Shown: in pieces, positions 24,432-38,700 of the stretch
How the letters are laid out: every line of letters starts with the position of its first letter
Position numbering within the stretch: the stretch's first letter is position 1
DNA from: Impatiens glandulifera
Taxonomy: Eukaryota > Streptophyta > Magnoliopsida > Ericales > Balsaminaceae
Length of the DNA: 64,000 nt
Assembly: GCF_907164915.1 (NCBI RefSeq)
Contig: NC_061864.1
Coordinates: 7,392,389 to 7,456,388, forward strand
Direction of reading: 5' to 3'
Notes under the pieces: model-generated
Database searches by the model: none
What the model was told of the DNA's origin: nothing
What the model saw: only the letters and a program-made list of their open reading frames with translations
Translations under genes and position numbers: made by a program

Positions 24432-25076
24432 ATGGAGTTTCTAACAGTCCCTTCAAACCCTAATAATTTCCTCACCATCCCAACCACAAGCACCATTAAC
24501 ATGATCACCCCATCAAAGATCTCCGGCATCATGTCCTCGCCGGCGATGATGACGATGACGTCATCCACACCCCCATTACTGTCTCCTGGACCGGTAATAA
24601 GCCGGTACGAGAATCAGAAACGGAGGGACTGGAACACTTTCTGCCAATACCTCCGCAGCCACCACCGCCCTCCCTTGCCCCTCGCTCTCTGCGGTGGGGC
24701 CCACATTGTCGAGTTTCTCAGGTACCTCGACCAGTTCGGAAAGACTAAGGTTCACCACCGTGGCTGCCCCTTCTTCGGCATGCCGTGTCCTCCCGCCCCG
24801 TGCCCCTGCCCGCTGCGTCAGGCTTGGGGCAGCCTGGACGCCCTGGTCGGGCGGCTGAGGGCGGCGTACGAGGAATACGGAGGTGGACGGCCGGATACTA
24901 ACCCGTTTGGGGCCCGGCACGTGAGGATCTTCCTTAGGGAGGTTAGGGAGTTTCAGACGAAATCTAGAGGGATAAGTTATGAGAAGAAGAGGAAAAGAGG
25001 AAAACAGAAGCAGATTCAAATTATGCAACATGATCAGAATCTACAAGCTCAGTCGAATTCTATCCCTATTACCTAA
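24432..25076 (+). CDS. LSH: LIGHT-DEPENDENT SHORT HYPOCOTYLS (LSH/ALOG) protein
   Basis: A plant-specific nuclear transcriptional regulator of the ALOG family (Arabidopsis LSH1 and Oryza G1), which acts in light response, organ boundaries and inflorescence development. The intronless frame gives 214 residues. Residues about 57-181 are a full ALOG domain: [19 protein letters not shown], then the helix with [18 protein letters not shown]. The zinc-ribbon insert follows with H109, C112, C119 and C124/C126, then [19 protein letters not shown] and [19 protein letters not shown] basic nuclear localisation signal KKRKRGK follows at 185-191. The N-terminal 55 residues are Thr/Ser/Pro-rich and variable in the family. 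Length and intactness suggest a functional gene. The LSH3/LSH4 versus LSH10 subgroup is not resolved by eye. Confidence 0.96.
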   Translation: MEFLTVPSNPNNFLTIPTTSTINMITPSKISGIMSSPAMMTMTSSTPPLLSPGPVISRYENQKRRDWNTFCQYLRSHHRPPLPLALCGGAHIVEFLRYLDQFGKTKVHHRGCPFFGMPCPPAPCPCPLRQAWGSLDALVGRLRAAYEEYGGGRPDTNPFGARHVRIFLREVREFQTKSRGISYEKKRKRGKQKQIQIMQHDQNLQAQSNSIPIT

Positions 25077-26779
25077 TTAATTATATATTAATAACATCAT
25101 ATAATATACACAATCAAAAGCTAGCGCCAGCCATGGGATGCATGATCATTTCAATGCTCGATCATTACTTACTTTTCAACTTTATTAATGGATCGAGAGA
25201 TTAGACCACTACTTAAGCTGCCGGCTGACCTAGCTGTTTGTTATATGTGTAACAATAACAAATATTGAACATATATATATATGTGTGTTCTATTTTGACT
25301 TACATTAATAATACTTCAATCTCTATGCTTGTTTGATCCTTCTTTACTTTTGATGAATAATTAGTAGCTAGGTTATCATGTTTTTTAGGGTTAGTAGTGT
25401 AATGACTTGTTCTAGTTGTTGTTTGTGATTAATAAATGTCCTCGAGAGCTCGTGGACTATAATCCTCATCAAATGATATTTTGATATCACCTTATGAGTT
25501 ATTATGTATTTTAATAAGTTGAGTTGATAATTTGATTTTCTTTATTTATGTAATTTTCCGATCTCTTATTCTCAACCTCCCTTTCTTTTGATTTATGCTA
25601 ATTAAGCTTATATATGATGGATTATATAGTACTTTAATTAAATTGGTGTGTTATGGGATTGATAGACAAATTAATCATTTATGTTTATTTGGGATTGACG
25701 ATGTTTGTTGAAGGTACTTTTGGATGTGTTAAATATGTTCATATTCTCTAGAATCTCTATTGATAATTGCTCATTTTCATTGATCAGGAGTTCACCATGG
25801 ATGAAATTTCGAATTAAAATCGGTCACCAATTTTATGCCTAAATTATTGGTTGAAATATGTTACAATTCCTTTAAAAATACTTCAAAATCAAATGTAAAT
25901 GTTCCTTTTCAATTTCGTAGCTAAAAAGTTGTAAAATCTTTTACTAATTTGTATTTATTAAATAATTAAGATAATAAAATAATTAACGCCTAAAAGTGAA
26001 TGTGTGACACGTACACTAAATAAATAAATATATATAATAAAATAATAAATAAATAAATAATCAAACTGTCCATTAATGAGTAGTTAAATTAAGCAGTGAG
26101 AATTTAAGGAAGGAAATATGAGAGGGAATATGTTACATCACCTCATTAATTATTAATTGGAAAAAAAAAAATTATGTGAAAAAAAAAGAAAAATTATTTG
26201 ATTTTTTTAACCGATCATATTTAATAATAGGTAGTTTCCTTAAAGGTTTGAATTGGAGGATTATAATATGATAAACCTATATTTTTTTTTTGATAATTAT
26301 TATATATTATTTTAATGGTGGACCAATCTTAAAAAAATGCTTTCAAACTATTAATTTACAATGTTATTATTATAAACGCTTTTAAAATTTGTTCTAAAAA
26401 CATTTGTGAAGCGTTGAGATAATTATGCATATATTAGTTAGATAATTGGTTAGATTAAGTGTTCTATTTTTATTCTTTGTGATTTTTTTTTATTATATAT
26501 ATAATTATGATTTAATTAAGGAAAAATATAAGTGGAGTAATTTTTGGTGCATAAAATGATTAGTATCTAAAAGGCAAAATAAAATAAATATTTATATATT
26601 TTAGTATATATTTCAAATTATTTATTAACATATAATTTAAAATATATATATATATATATTACATAAAAACTTATTTATAAATTAATAAGTAATTTTTAAA
26701 ATTATATTTTTCATAAATTACTTATCTAAATATAAAATTTTAAATTATTAAAAAATATATATAAATTTAAGTTTGTTAC

Positions 26780-26879
26780 CTAATATATAAATATAGGAGT
26801 GACAGGGAGGAATTTGGGTTAGTTCAATGCTAATATATAAATATAGGAGTGACAGGGAGGAATTTGGGTTAGTTCAATG
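26780..26879 (+). repeat. Exact 50-bp tandem duplication
   Basis: Two adjacent copies of a 50-bp unit beginning CTAATATATAAATATAGGAG are identical throughout, so the duplication appears recent. Confidence 0.95.
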
Positions 26880-27356
26880 TTACTCGTAAAGGCACCTGTT
26901 ACCACTAAGGCACATGTATAAAGAGAAAAATAAATTAACAAATAAATAGGGTGATTATTTCACCTTTTTGTGTATAAGTGTCATTTTATGAGTGGAATAT
27001 GAAAATTTTGAGAGAATGATGTGTTACTATATCATTTGTTAAATAAATGATAAAAAGATATAAATTTTGTTATTTTTTAAAATAATTTGGACACGTAAAT
27101 TCCTCTCCCAATCATTTATCTATATAATAACTTTTATTTTATTTTATTAATTTTAACCCACTCAATTAAATTAAGTAAGATGTTATTACTTGTTACTTTA
27201 TTAAGATTTTTAGAAAAGACAAACAAATTCAATTCATTATATGCTGCACCGTTTAGAAGTAAAAGTTTCACTCATGTTTTATAATAATAATAATAATTTG
27301 AAGAAACAAAAACAAAATTTGCAATGATGTGACATAGACCAATGGGATTTGGCCAG

Positions 27357-27478
27357 CACGTGGAAGAAGAGGGACCACTTGATATTCAAAAGCGTGCATC
27401 ACCGATAGCACGTGGTCTCACGTTTCTATGCTCCACCGTAGGAAGTTTCCACGTGTACCAACGCTTGTGTTGCACGTC
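27357..27478. promoter_or_regulatory. G-box/ABRE cluster without an adjacent gene
   Basis: Three palindromic CACGTG cores (27357-27362, 27409-27414, 27450-27455) plus CACGTT (27419-27424) and CACGTC (27473-27478) lie within 122 bp, in a patch of higher GC than its surroundings. Such clusters bind bZIP and bHLH factors in light- or ABA-regulated promoters. No convincing coding frame lies within several hundred bases on either strand. Confidence 0.5.
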
Positions 27479-28293
27479 AAACCAGACTGCAATTTTCCGT
27501 ACAAATCTGGCCGACTATTTTTTTTTTTGCCATTTCCATATTTAGATGTGATGGTCTTTTGCTATTTAGAGAACTCCCCCCAGATTCCCTGTGCTTGTGC
27601 TAGTGCGAGTTTCTATCCAAACATATGACAGAGATATCGAAATAGATTAAATACATTTAATCTCAAGTCCTTGAGAAGATTAATTTAAAAAAATCTGATA
27701 AAATGGATTGTGTTAGCTGAACTAAGGTTCTCCTTCTTCATTGCAGGTTAATCCCAAAGTCTCAAAATCAATATAGAAAAGTAACATGATTCAACTATAT
27801 ATATTAACACATTAACTAGTTATACGTGAAAAGTTTGAAATGAAAATTTAGTTGCATTGAAAAAAGAGTGATCAGATTTCTTTAATTTTTACATAAAATC
27901 AACTTACCCATTTAAAGTAAAAAATAAATACTGACAAACATTCACAAGAAAATAGATGCAAAACTTAGCTTTGTAACATTGTAAAAACAATACAGAATCA
28001 TGCATCAATCAATCCTATCACAAATTCAATCATCCAGAATGTATCGACGAAAGAGAATAAACAAAGATAGGTCTTCGTATTCACCGACTAGTCGCAATAT
28101 TAAAAAACAACCTCAACTAAATGGGAATGGAGTCTTCCAAGTACACCCGAAAAAAGTATACAAATAATCTTCCCTCAAAGCTACTCCCAACCAGAATTCA
28201 AAATTGAGCAAATTAAAACACATCTCAGCAGAGAGAGACCAACCTGACCGACAATCCGGGACATCAAGAAGCTGGTTGCTCGCATCAGACAAA

Positions 28294-28313
28294 GGGGGGG
28301 GGGGGGGGGGGGG
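28294..28313 (+). repeat. Twenty-base poly-G run (poly-C in the CDC5 transcript)
   Basis: Twenty consecutive G on the + strand, about 47 nt past the CDC5 stop codon, so the CDC5 3' UTR would carry a C20 run. It is the only long G/C homopolymer seen in the window. Confidence 0.95.
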
Positions 28314-28359
28314 ATGTTCGTTCATGCTAGAAATACATAAATCCTTCTCATAAGTATTT

Positions 28360-32678
<4,319 letters not shown>

Positions 32679-32792
32679 CTACTTTCTTCTAAGTTAAACG
32701 AACGGTGGTGAGGCCACTGCGTTTGAGGTTGCCCAAATGCCTATTCCTAGGGTTTGTGCTAAACCCTCCTTACTCTTTCTTATCTAGAGAAG

Positions 32793-33045
32793 TATATGGA
32801 TAAGAGTAGAATACATACTAGGGTTTTTTTGGAGACGATGAACTATCCCGCCGAAGAAACGATGCTCGGAAATGAAGATCTCTAGCCAAGGGCTTTTTTC
32901 TTCTCTCTCCTCTTCCACTAAGTAAACCGATCTGACTAACCCGGCTCCATATCCTCTTCTATTTTATAGAGTCGGATCTGGGTTTTTAAGGATTTTTTCT
33001 GTTTATATTAACTCAAATATTTTCCAAGGAAATTTGAAACTACCT
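32793..33045. repeat. CDC5 5'-flank block repeated elsewhere in the window
   Basis: The block starting TATATGGATAAGAG, about 155 nt upstream of the CDC5 ATG, recurs in the same orientation at 53280-53545 and, partly, at 47081-47187. Shared landmarks are GAGACRATGAACTATCC, GAAGAAACGAT, GGAAATGAAGATCTC, ACTCCATATYCT and GAAATTTGAAACT. In the CDC5 copy the bases TCCCGCC (32846-32852) resemble an E2F site; the copies near 53.3 and 47.1 kb read TCCCATC and TCCCACC. The block ends exactly where the Pack-MULE has inserted. Confidence 0.85.
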
Positions 33046-33766
33046 TTAACCTTGGGAAATTGGACGAAATGACCCTAAAAATTGGGTTATTTGACTCCGT
33101 GGTCACCCAATAATAAATTTGATCTGGTGACCACTTTATTTTTTTTTAGACGAAATTACCCTTTTCGCGTAACGCGAAGGGACTTCGCGAAACGCGAAGT
33201 GAAACAGTGTGAATATATATACTAAAATTTTTTCATTTTCTTCATTTCGTTTCTCTCTCTTCTCTCTCTGTTCTTGTTCGTCGGCGGCGGCGAAACGGCG
33301 GCGGCGGCGAAACTTCGGCGACAGCAACTTCGGCTATGCCTTGAATCTACAAAGATAAGAAACCTTAACCTTGAATCGATGTTTATAATACAGATTTATG
33401 CTCTTATTTCCATATCTTAATTTCAAACCCTAACCCTAACCCAAATCGATTTATGTTCATGTTTCTAATATCTCCATCTGAAAACCCTAAATCAATTTAT
33501 GTTCTTATTGTCTATTATCTTCATTTCAAACGATTTATGTTCTTTTTAATGAAACTCTAACCCTAAATCAATTAAATCTGTTAATATTGGTTCATATTTG
33601 TTCATATTTGTTCATATTTGTTCATATTGGTTCATATTGGTTCATTTTTTGTTCATCTTATTGTTCTTATGTCGATGATGATATTTGCAGATCATATGGG
33701 TTCCGTTTCACGAAGGGCTTCTCGTTACGCGAAGGGCTTCTCGTTACGTGAAGGGCTTCCCTTTAT

Positions 33767-34440
33767 GCATTCATAGAGTATGTGCACACAAGAGGCATGA
33801 AAGGTCTGTCTGTAATTTGTATAGATCGATGTTATATTTTATATGTGTGTGTTTATTTCTTTTCCTGATTCCTAGCCCTACATGTGTTTCCTATAGCTGC
33901 ATATAAACAAGCTGATGGAATAAAGATTGATAATAGAAGAGTGCTTGTCGATGTTGAACGAGGTAGAACAGTTCCAAACTGGAAACCTCGTCGACTTCGT
34001 AGGGGTCTAGGAACAACCAGGATTGGAGGTGAAGATGTAAATAAAAAACAATTGGGGAGGTAATTGATTAGGATGCCTTTTACTTTCACAAACCTTTTTA
34101 GAAACTCTATGTGAATTTTTTCTTTATATGTTACCTTCTCAATGTATTTGCTGAACAACTTGAGTTAAATTTTGAAGAGGAAAGAATGCAATGATGGTTG
34201 TATATCTAATAGAGCTTGCATCCACTACCTATAACAAGTAGACAATATGAGATCTTTTAATCTGCATAATTTTTATAATTTTCTTCACTTTCATTTCCCA
34301 TCATGTGTAGGGAAAAATCCCGTGAAAAGGGAAGAGATAGAGAGGGTGATAGGGAGAAATCTCGTGAGCGATCTTATGAGAAGTCAACGGATCGTGATGA
34401 ACCGGAGGATGAAGTGGAGGGATTGTATGAACATGAATGT
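33767..34440 (+). pseudogene. Captured U1-70K (SNRNP70) gene fragment with introns
   Basis: Three pieces match plant U1 small nuclear ribonucleoprotein 70 kDa. Piece 33767-33803 encodes AFIEYVHTRGMK (RNP1 strand of the RRM). Piece 33897-34059 encodes [20 protein letters not shown] and then [13 protein letters not shown]. Piece 34311 to about 34440 encodes an Arg/Glu/Asp-rich tail (REKSREKGRDREGDREKSRE). The junctions have GT donors at 33804 and 34060 and AG acceptors before 33897 and 34311 in consistent phase, so genomic DNA was captured, not a cDNA. The N-terminal half of the RRM and most of the RS-like tail are missing, so no full protein is possible. A chimeric transcript from the TIR is conceivable. 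Confidence 0.88.
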
Positions 34441-35060
34441 CGTCAACGACACCATTTCCTCCATTTTTTGTTTTTTTATAGCTATATATATGATAACTCT
34501 CTAGTCTAGTTTGAAACTTCTTGGTGAGTATGAATGATAAAAACATTCCATTTTGGTGAGTTTTATCTTAAATTTCTATCCCAAATTGTAAATAACAAAA
34601 ATATGTTTATCATTTAATTTCTTTAGGTGACAGGATGAAAGTACAATATTACATTAATAATTAGAAAAGTTTCATATATATCTGATTATAAAAATAAAAC
34701 AGACAAAAGAAATGAATCTTCCTTTTAATTAGAGTATCTAAGGAAATGAAACTTATTTTAATTTCCATTAGGATTAGGTTTAATAATGCAAATTGGATTA
34801 AAGTCCCTTAATATGAAGGGAAGTTTATCCAAGTCCAATCTCAATTTCTCTATGTCTCCCCCCTATCAAAATGTAATTCTACAAACAAACCTTTTAACAT
34901 ATAATTATAGAACACCTAAATGAAAACAACTCAATTGTATTGACTATTGAGAAAACCCTTCATCCATAACACTTAGCCGGTTTTCGTCTTGCTGTAAGTA
35001 CTTCTTCACTGAATTCCGACCCATTTCTTTCAATATCTTCGCCCAAGATTAGATTCGTGA

Positions 35061-35269
35061 AGCCCTTCGCGTAACGAGAAGCCCTTCGCGTAACGAGAAG
35101 CCCTTCGCGTAACGAGAAGCCCTTCGCGTAACGAGAAGCCCTTCGCGTAACGAGAAGCCCTTCGCGTAACGAGAAGCCCTTCGCGTAACGAGAAGCCCTT
35201 CGCGTAACGAGAAGCCCTTCGCGTAACGAGAAGCCCTTCGCGTAACGAGAAGCCCTTCGTGAAACGGAA
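35061..35269 (+). repeat. 19-bp tandem array in the Pack-MULE right arm
   Basis: Ten perfect adjacent copies of AGCCCTTCGCGTAACGAGA (35061-35250) and an eleventh changed copy (35251-35269). The left arm has only about two equivalent units (near 33715-33755), so the array expanded in one arm. It is open in all three minus-strand frames over a 19-residue period, which generates spurious long frames there. There are no spacers, so it is not a CRISPR. Confidence 0.97.
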
Positions 35270-35912
35270 CCCATATGATCTGCAAATATCATTATCGACA
35301 TAAGAACAATAAGATGAACAAAAAATGAACCAATATGAACCAATATGAACCAATATTAACAAATATGAACAAATATGAACCAATATGAACAGATTTAATT
35401 GATTTAGGGTTAGGGTTTCATTAAAAAGAACATAAATCGTTTGAAATGAAGATAATAGACAATAAGAACATAAATTGATTTAGGGTTTTCAGATGGAGAT
35501 ATTAGAAACATGAACATAAATCGATTTGGGTTAGGGTTAGGGTTTGAAATTAAGATATGGAAATAAGAGCATAAATCTGTATTATAAACATCGATTCAGG
35601 GTTAAGGTTTCTTATCTTTGTAGATTCAAGGCATAGCCGAAGTTGCTGTCGCCGAAGTTTCGCCGCCGCCGCCGTCGACGAACAAGAACAGAGAGAGAAG
35701 AGAGAGAAACGAAATGAAGAAAATGAAAAAATTTTAGTATATATATTCACACTGTTTCATTTCGCGTTTCGCGAAGTCCCTTCGCGTTACGCGAAAAGGG
35801 TAATTTCGTCTAAAAAAAATAAAGTGGTCACCAGATCAAATTTATTATTGGGTGACCACGGAGGCAAATAACCCAATTTTTAGGGTCATTTCGTCCAATT
35901 TCCCTTAACCTT

Positions 35913-38700
35913 CTAAGCAATTTTGTTAGACATGAAACATTCACTCTAGGGCAAATATGAAAAAAAAAATTATGTTATCAAAATTATATATTGTATATTA
36001 TATTATTTCGGTTAACTAGAAACATCCCGGCGATATTAAATAAATTTAATAAAAAAATAATTATAATATGTGTTAAATATTTAAATTTTTAATTAATCAC
36101 GAATAATTTATTAAAATAAATAAGTAGAACGTTATTATTCCACGTTTTATTCACTTCGGTAAAACAATTTATCTTCTCACATATTTCATTCGAATGAATC
36201 TCTCATCTCGTGACCTTACATTTTCATTTTGGTCAATCAAATATTTGATTCATATTTTTTAATATTTAACATTATGACCTCACACTTTGATCATTCAAAT
36301 ATTTTATTCATATTTTTGTAACCACTTTCGATTGATACCACATCCCTATCACATTTGGTTAAATGTTGTACTTGTTATGTTAGGTTGCGAGTTTGAAACA
36401 TACATATAACATTTTTAATTTTAATTTAAACCGTTTTAAGTTTATAGCGGGTCAACCCACAATCCGTCACAAATATCCATTTACTCTCACATATATATCC
36501 AAATTAACCACAACTCTCGACCCGACAATTCGGACACTTTAAAAATTAAGCATTATTATATATATATATATATATTGGTTAGTTAAAAAAGTTGAATTTA
36601 TATTGTTAAAATGTCTCAAATTCATCTAATTTGGTGTTAAATGTAAAATTTAAAGTGTTATTAGCCTAGTTGGTTAAAAGGTTGTACTTGTTTTTGTTAG
36701 ATTGCGAGTTCAAAACATACCTATAATATTTTAAATTTTATTTTAAACCGTTTTAAGTTTATGGACGGGTCAACCTATAATCCGACTCAAGTATTCATTT
36801 AATCTCACATATATATTTAAATTAACAACAACTTTCGACCCAGTAATCCGGACACTTTAAAAATTAAGCATCATTATATATAAAGAGATTAATTAGGTTG
36901 TGTTTGATAAGTAAGTTTGATAACACATATTTATAATCACATATTACTACTATAGACTTGAGTAAAAACACGTTAAAAATAATAAGCTCAAATATGAAGC
37001 TTATTTTAAAAGAGAAAATAGTTTAACGCGCTACTCTAAAATAAAATCATCCAAAGACCACCGTACCCTTTTAAATTTAATAAAATTACTATTATATATT
37101 ATAAAGTCGTATTACCTTTCTATATTTTTCTCTCTTTTTATTTTCTTTATCATAATTCATTTAATTAATTTTTTACGAGATTATTTTCAAACATTATCAA
37201 ATAAAAATATGATTATATCTAAATTAATTATAAAATAAAATAAAAAGAGAAATATATATATATTATATTATCTCTCCTATTTATTTATATATATATATAT
37301 AAATATATAATAGTATTAATTTTTCTCATAAATAAATAAACTTTCTTCTTTTTCTAGATAAATATATATATTTTTTATTATCTCTAGATATATTTTTCGT
37401 TAGTCTCTTTTTTTATTTATTTATATATATATTACGATTAAAAATTTATAATTTAATATATACTAGTTATTATCTAATATGAGTAATATATAGGGGTATA
37501 ATAATCTATGTATTTGTTCATATATTAATTTTAGATATTATCAAACCAACTAAAATATATCAAACCAACTAAAATATTGAATACTTAAATTTCAAATGTT
37601 TTTATTTGTTAATTTAATTTTTTATCTCTAGATATTTAAGTCATTAAGTACTTAAAATTCTTAATTTTTAGTTTTATTAAACACATTTTAGTTAAAAAGT
37701 TAAATTTATATTGTTAAAATATCTCGCGTTTATCTAATTTGATGTTGAAATTTAAAATTGAAAGTCTTATTAGTCTAGTTGGTTAAAGGTGTACTTGTTT
37801 GGTTATGTTGCGAGTTTAAAACATACATATAACATTTTTAATTTTATTTTAAACCGTTTTAAGTTTATGGGCGGGTCAACCCACAATCCGACCCAAATAT
37901 CCATTTACACTCACATATATATCCAAATTAACCACAACTCTCGACTCGACAATCAAAACATGAATATAACATTTTTAATTTTATTTTAAACCGTTTTAAG
38001 TTTATGGGTGAGTCAACCCACAATCCGACCCAAGTATCCATTTACACTCACATATATATTCAAATTAACTACAACTCTCGACCCGACAATCCGAACAATT
38101 TAAAAATTAAGCATCATTATATATATATATATATTAGTTAGTTAAAAATTGAACTTATATTCTTAAAATATTCTGCGTTCATTTAATTTGGCGTTAAATT
38201 TAAAATTTAAAGTGTTATTAGCTTAGTTGGTTAAAAGATTGTACTTATTTAGTTAAGTTGCGAGTTCAAAACAAACATAAACATTTTAAATTTTATTTTA
38301 AACCGTTTTAAGTTTATGGGCGGGTCAACTGACAATCCGACCCAAATATTAATTTGGGTCTCACATATATATTCAAATTAACCACAGTTCTCGACCCAAT
38401 AATCCAGACACTTTAAAAATTAAACATCATTTTATATATATATATATAAAAAGTGAATATATTAATTATATTAATCGAACTTATCCACGAATATCCTTAT
38501 TAAAATAAAATAAATATATAAGATTTAAAAGAACTACGGTAAAGAAAATTAACCGAGAGTTAACTGAGAGATTTAAGAGAAAGACGAAAGATAATTAAAA
38601 AAAATAAATAAATAAAATAATATAAGAATTTTAACTAATTATATTATAAATATAGTAAATATGAAATTTTAAGGAAGAATATATGAAAAATATAATATAT
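35913..38700. repeat. Helitron-like repeat cluster with tRNA-like boxes
   Basis: No gene. From about 36350 to 38440, four to five diverged copies of the unit described at 4.4-5.0 kb follow one another. TAGCCTAGTTGG occurs at 36662-36673, TAGTCTAGTTGG at 37771-37782 and TAGCTTAGTTGG at 38219-38230. Each copy is followed by a GAGTTCAAAAC-type box, the segment CGGGTCAACCCACAATCCGA, and ACACTTTAAAAATTAAGCAT leading into a (TA)n run. That final run, read inverted, is the TC(TA)n start seen in the Helitron at 4760. The section 36900-37680 is AT-rich without recognisable features. Confidence 0.6.

Larger units (their letters stand above)
25077..28000. other. Intergenic, mostly AT-rich
   Basis: No gene recognised. 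It includes an exact 50-bp tandem duplication (26780-26829 and 26830-26879), a possible old MITE around 26985-27120 that resembles the sequence near 39.7 kb, and the GC-richer G-box cluster listed separately. Short frames at 27342-27628 overlap that cluster and look non-coding. Confidence 0.55.
33054..35904. mobile_element. Pack-MULE with about 0.7-kb inverted termini and U1-70K cargo
   Basis: The element is 2851 bp. Its termini read GGGAAATTGGACGAAATGAC inward from both sides and it is flanked by a perfect 8-bp duplication TTAACCTT (33046-33053, 35905-35912). The inverted repeats run roughly 33054-33750 and 35230-35904. They hold TTCGCG/CGCGAA motifs, a CGGCGG-rich tract, telomere-like CCCTAA repeats and an array of TTCATATTTG/TTCATATTGG. 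No transposase is present. The interior has captured host sequence (U1-70K fragment, separate entry). Long TIRs, no transposase and a spliced host-gene fragment are the defining features of Pack-MULEs. The high similarity of the two arms points to a fairly recent insertion. Confidence 0.88.

Noticed and set aside
33425..33445. Telomere-like CCCTAA repeats
   Set aside because: Only two to three units, mirrored at about 35523-35545 in the other arm; part of the Pack-MULE TIR, not a telomere or interstitial telomere array.
35061..35269. Regular repeats that could suggest a CRISPR array
   Set aside because: Units abut with no spacers and lie in the arm of a eukaryotic transposon.
35049..35383. 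Long minus-strand frames encoding EGLLVTRRASRYAKGFSLR repeats
   Set aside because: They are the three-frame translation of a 19-bp transposon repeat, open by chance of its period; not a real repeat protein.
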